Origin: Zavarzinella formosa DSM 19928
GTDB lineage: Bacteria > Planctomycetota > Planctomycetia > Gemmatales > Gemmataceae
Assembly: GCF_000255705.1 (NCBI RefSeq)
Contig: NZ_JH636444.1
Location: forward strand, 297,892-336,066
Reading direction: 5' to 3'
DNA length: 38,175 nucleotides
A program made the position numbers and the translations under genes. Positions 35,301 through 38,175 of this stretch are shown piece after piece. Within the stretch, counting starts at the first letter, position 1. Each line of letters starts with the position of its first letter. The notes below the pieces were generated by a model. It was not told where the DNA came from, ran no database searches, and saw only the letters and a program-made list of their open reading frames with translations.

Positions 35301-37665
35301 CGGCCTCGGTCTCTCCCCCGATCCCCAGACACTCCCCGCTCCGCTGGCCGCCGCGATGTCGCTGGCCTCGAACACGAATTTCACCGTTCCCTATGTCTCC
35401 GGCGGTTCGTCCTCCGGCGGATCATCCTCCGGCAGTGTGTCGTACGGCTCCGGAGTGATCGACGAGTCGGGCGACACCTCGTTCGCTTATTCGACTTCCC
35501 AACACTGGAGCTACGACGACTCGCCCGGTTCCGCAAGCGGCTCGGCCTCAAGCGATCACTGGACTGTTGTCGGCGGTTCCGGCACGGCCGCCGGTTCGGC
35601 GAGCGCCTATTTTTCCGATGTCGCCTCGGGAAGTTATTCCGGCTCGGGCATGTCGCTCAACTGGGATCGGGACAACGCCATCACCCGCCAGACGGTGATT
35701 TCCGAAGATGTCACGCTGGGCGCCGACCGAAACTGGACCACAACCGGAGCCCGCGCCGACTCGACCGCCGGCAGCTTTGACGCCTCCTGGTCCGCCTCGT
35801 GGACCAGCGGCGTGAGCGTGGCTTCGAGCAGCCCCTATGCCTACGGGTATTATTCCGGCTCAATGACGCAGACCAACAACGACAGCGGCCACAATCACGC
35901 CGAGTATGATGGCGTCGCGGGCTATTCGCTCAATTCTTATGGCAATTGGGATCTGGTCGGGGCCAGCGCCAGCGGCCAGGTTGACGGCGACCGGAACCAG
36001 TCGTACTCGGCCGCCGGTTCCTATACGCGGACGCTGCCGGGCGGCTCGGCCGCCGGCGCCGTCTCCGCCGACGGCGGCTCAAGTTCGTCGTACAGTTTCT
36101 CCTTTGACGGGGCGGAAAACGCCGTCGGTTCCTGGAGCTATGCCGGCGACGGACAGCGAACGCTCTCGGGGAGCGCGAACGACTCGCTCTCCGGAAGCGG
36201 GACCTATCAAAACGGCATCATGTCGGGCTCGCTGAGCGAGAGCGAGACGCATGTGTCGGACTGGGACAGCGCGGCCTCTTATGCGATTCAGGGGAGCGCA
36301 TGGGTGATGACGGGCGGTTCGGGAAGCGCCACGGGGAACACGACGTACTCCGACACCTATTCCGCCAGCGGCCAGTCCGGCTCCGCTTCCACATCAGGGG
36401 ACTCCGGCTGGTCCTGGGGCAACTACGCCAGCGAGCGAGGCCGAGACATTTTGTCGACCGATTATTCGACGCAATCCCAAGTGGTCGACGGCCAGTGGGT
36501 GACTTCGGGAAGCGCCACGACCGACGGCCTGGTCGAGCGGGAGCAATCAAGCTCCGGTTTTTACACCACCACCACGACCTCGGTGGTTTACTCCTACTCG
36601 GGCAGCGGCTCCGGCTCGGGGTCCGGGTCGTCGTACACGACCTCGACCTCGACCTCCGCGTCGACCAACTCGTGGTCGAACCACAATTACACGGCCGACA
36701 CGTACTCGGCCGCGACCTCGTGGACCGTCGCTCCGAACTGGTACGGCTTCCCGATGGTGAGCAGCGGCACGACAAACCACATGACCGGGACCACGGAAAC
36801 GCAGTGGAGCAACACCGACGCCAGCGGCTCGACCAGCGGCAGCAACTACGCCAGCTCGTATGACCAGACCGCCAGTTACGCCGGCTACTACGGCGCGGCT
36901 TACTTCGGGGGCGTCGGCGCCGGACCGGGCAATCCTTATGGGTATTCGCCGGTCAACGGCAACGGGGGCGGGGCCGGCTTCGGCCTGGGCGGGGCGCTGG
37001 CCTCGCCGTTGATCGCCGCGCCGCCGGGGGCGGTGATCGCCGGGATGGGAGCACCCCTCGGCGCCGTCAACCTGATGCGGGTGAATGTGAACGATCTGGA
37101 ACAAGCCGGAGGACCGGGTGCAGCGTTCCCAGGCAATGGCTTCTTTGCCGTCGGCCAGCAACAGCAGCCGGGACGACAGCAACCTCAAGTCGGTCCAGGG
37201 CCTGCTGGGGCTATGGTGGGCGGAGCAGGTGCAGCAGCAGGCGGGCCCGTATTGATTGCAGCGAGAGGAAGACTCGCTCCTTTGCTCGACCGCATTTTTC
37301 CAAAGAATAGTGGCTATTATGATTTAAATGTTACTGCTGGATATCCGGTTGTAATCTTTGATGTTCCAGTGAATTTAGGTATAAATACCGGATTTCAATA
37401 TGATACTTATAGCGGGCTGACGCATTGGTATGTGGGCCCCCAAATTAGTCTTGGAACCCCCGTTGGTGTGTCATTAACTTGGGCACCGTATCAGACAGTG
37501 TCGCCAGGTCACTACTGGGGCATCACAGCATCGAACTTGAATGGGGCTGTAAATGCCGGAACGCAATGGGGAAGCGGTTGGGGCTTGTATTTTGAGGGTG
37601 GTGTTTCGTTGTTTGGAGGCTATCTGACTGTTTCTCCATGGTATTATGTTTTTACTGGATTTTAA
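33814..37665 (+). pseudogene. Giant repeat protein, C-terminal part with distinct tip domain
   Basis: This is the continuation after the missing base; the frame is open from about 33640, but sense begins at 33814. Repeats continue to about 35300, then a Ser/Gly/Tyr-rich region with scattered SGSGSGS linkers to about 36850. A Gly/Ala/Pro-rich and Gln-rich hinge follows (to ARGRLAPLLDRIFPKN, about 37310). The last ~140 residues (from GGPVLIAARG, about 37240) are encoded by clearly AT-richer DNA and read as beta-rich, aromatic and Gly-rich: YYDLNVTAGYPVVIFDVP, then VNLGINTGFQYDTY, ending SPWYYVFTGF. No enzyme motif is recognised. The hinge-plus-foreign-tip layout resembles the C-terminus of polymorphic toxins. 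Confidence 0.6.
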
Positions 37666-38149
37666 TTTTCGATTCGACGATGCAATCGTCATTCAGAAGT
37701 TGTCTTCGGTGATTTTTATGATCATTAATGTGATTGCCGGATTGGTGGTGCTGATCGTATCTGGGTATGTGTGTGTCAGAACCGTGCGTCATGGGCGGGC
37801 GGATGCTGAACGACAGAACCAAATGGCATCGCGATTCGGCATGAGCCAAGTGAATCCTACCACTTATATTGTATTGGTTGTCTCTGGGGCAGGTGTTGTT
37901 TTTTTGATCGCATTATACGCAATATGGACGATCTTGCTTCCCGATTATCCTATTCTTGAGCCAGTCAACTCACACGGAAGCAATAGTATATTTTCAATTC
38001 CATGGATTGGAATATTGATCGTGACATCAATAAACACGATACAATATTTCATTTTCATGAAATCTGCCAGGGCAACGCATCAGACATCAGTAATTCTTTT
38101 TCGTTCGTTTGTTTCGTTGACGATTTTGATCATTGGGGCATTATGCTAG
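37646..38149 (+). CDS. Small membrane protein, candidate immunity protein
   Basis: 167 residues, overlapping the end of the giant gene by 20 nt. The ATG at 37646 has a weak ribosome site; an ATG at 37718 that begins directly with the first membrane helix (MIINVIAGLVVLIVSG) is a good alternative. Four hydrophobic helices are visible: about 20-42, 69-95, 112-136 and 146-166. Between helices 1 and 2 is a charged cytoplasm-like loop (RTVRHGRADAERQNQMASRF). I do not recognise a family. Its AT-rich composition matches the tip domain of the upstream gene, not the rest of the window, so the two probably arrived together. Polymorphic-toxin operons commonly carry the immunity gene in this place. The window ends 26 nt later. 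Confidence 0.7.
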   Translation: MFLLDFNFRFDDAIVIQKLSSVIFMIINVIAGLVVLIVSGYVCVRTVRHGRADAERQNQMASRFGMSQVNPTTYIVLVVSGAGVVFLIALYAIWTILLPDYPILEPVNSHGSNSIFSIPWIGILIVTSINTIQYFIFMKSARATHQTSVILFRSFVSLTILIIGALC

Positions 38150-38175
38150 TTCGTCGGCAGTGAATACTTGTGTGG

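Overview
The window looks like a chromosomal stretch of a planctomycete, probably Gemmataceae-like. This is an inference from gene content and style: a Ser/Thr kinase fused to Sel1 repeats, a secreted FGE/SUMF1-family protein, a Pro/Thr-rich secreted protein, a DUF2924 plus large-serine-recombinase cassette, a prim-pol/DUF3987 protein, and a giant Ser/Gly repeat protein, mostly in GC-rich DNA with long intergenic gaps. No rRNA, complete tRNA or CRISPR array was found.

Layout. (1) 1-7.9 kb: sparse accessory chromosome, with an excisionase-like HTH protein, an unrecognised protein, a kinase-Sel1 protein, a secreted Pro/Thr-rich protein and an FGE-like protein. They are separated by gaps with strong hairpins and two copies of a dispersed intergenic repeat. 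(2) 7.9-8.4 kb: the 3' remnant of a minus-strand gene (possibly an integrase tail), then a tRNA T-arm-like sequence and a terminator. This may be a scar or attachment site. (3) 8.8-20.1 kb: a candidate defence island. It holds a very large nuclease-STAND NTPase (Avs-like) broken by one frameshift, a four-gene serine recombinase cassette (88-aa protein, DUF2924, recombinase, HTH partner) and a tightly coupled pair: a protein beginning Met-Gly and a QueC/QatC-like enzyme with an unusual C-terminal domain. (4) 20.3-28.8 kb: a phage- or satellite-like replication and packaging module, with a sigma-like factor, prim-pol/DUF3987 protein, ParB-DNA methyltransferase, terminase small subunit, terminase ATPase, and two tandem terminase nuclease genes of which the first carries an in-frame amber stop. 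No portal, capsid or tail gene is seen. (5) 29.1-31.5 kb: an FkbM methyltransferase and a sulfotransferase-glycosyltransferase fusion. (6) 31.7-38.1 kb: a giant Ser/Gly-rich repeat protein, frameshifted at a G run, whose last ~140 residues are AT-rich and unlike the rest, overlapped by a small four-helix membrane protein. The arrangement resembles a polymorphic toxin with an immunity protein.

The strongest novelty candidate is the two-gene system at 17302-20143. A QueC-family ligase lies in an overlapping operon with a Met-Gly-starting partner, as QatB and QatC do, but QatA and QatD are absent and the enzyme has an extra C-terminal domain. The toxin/immunity-like locus at the right end and the split terminase with a duplicated nuclease come next. 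All functional statements are read from sequence by eye; no database search was run.
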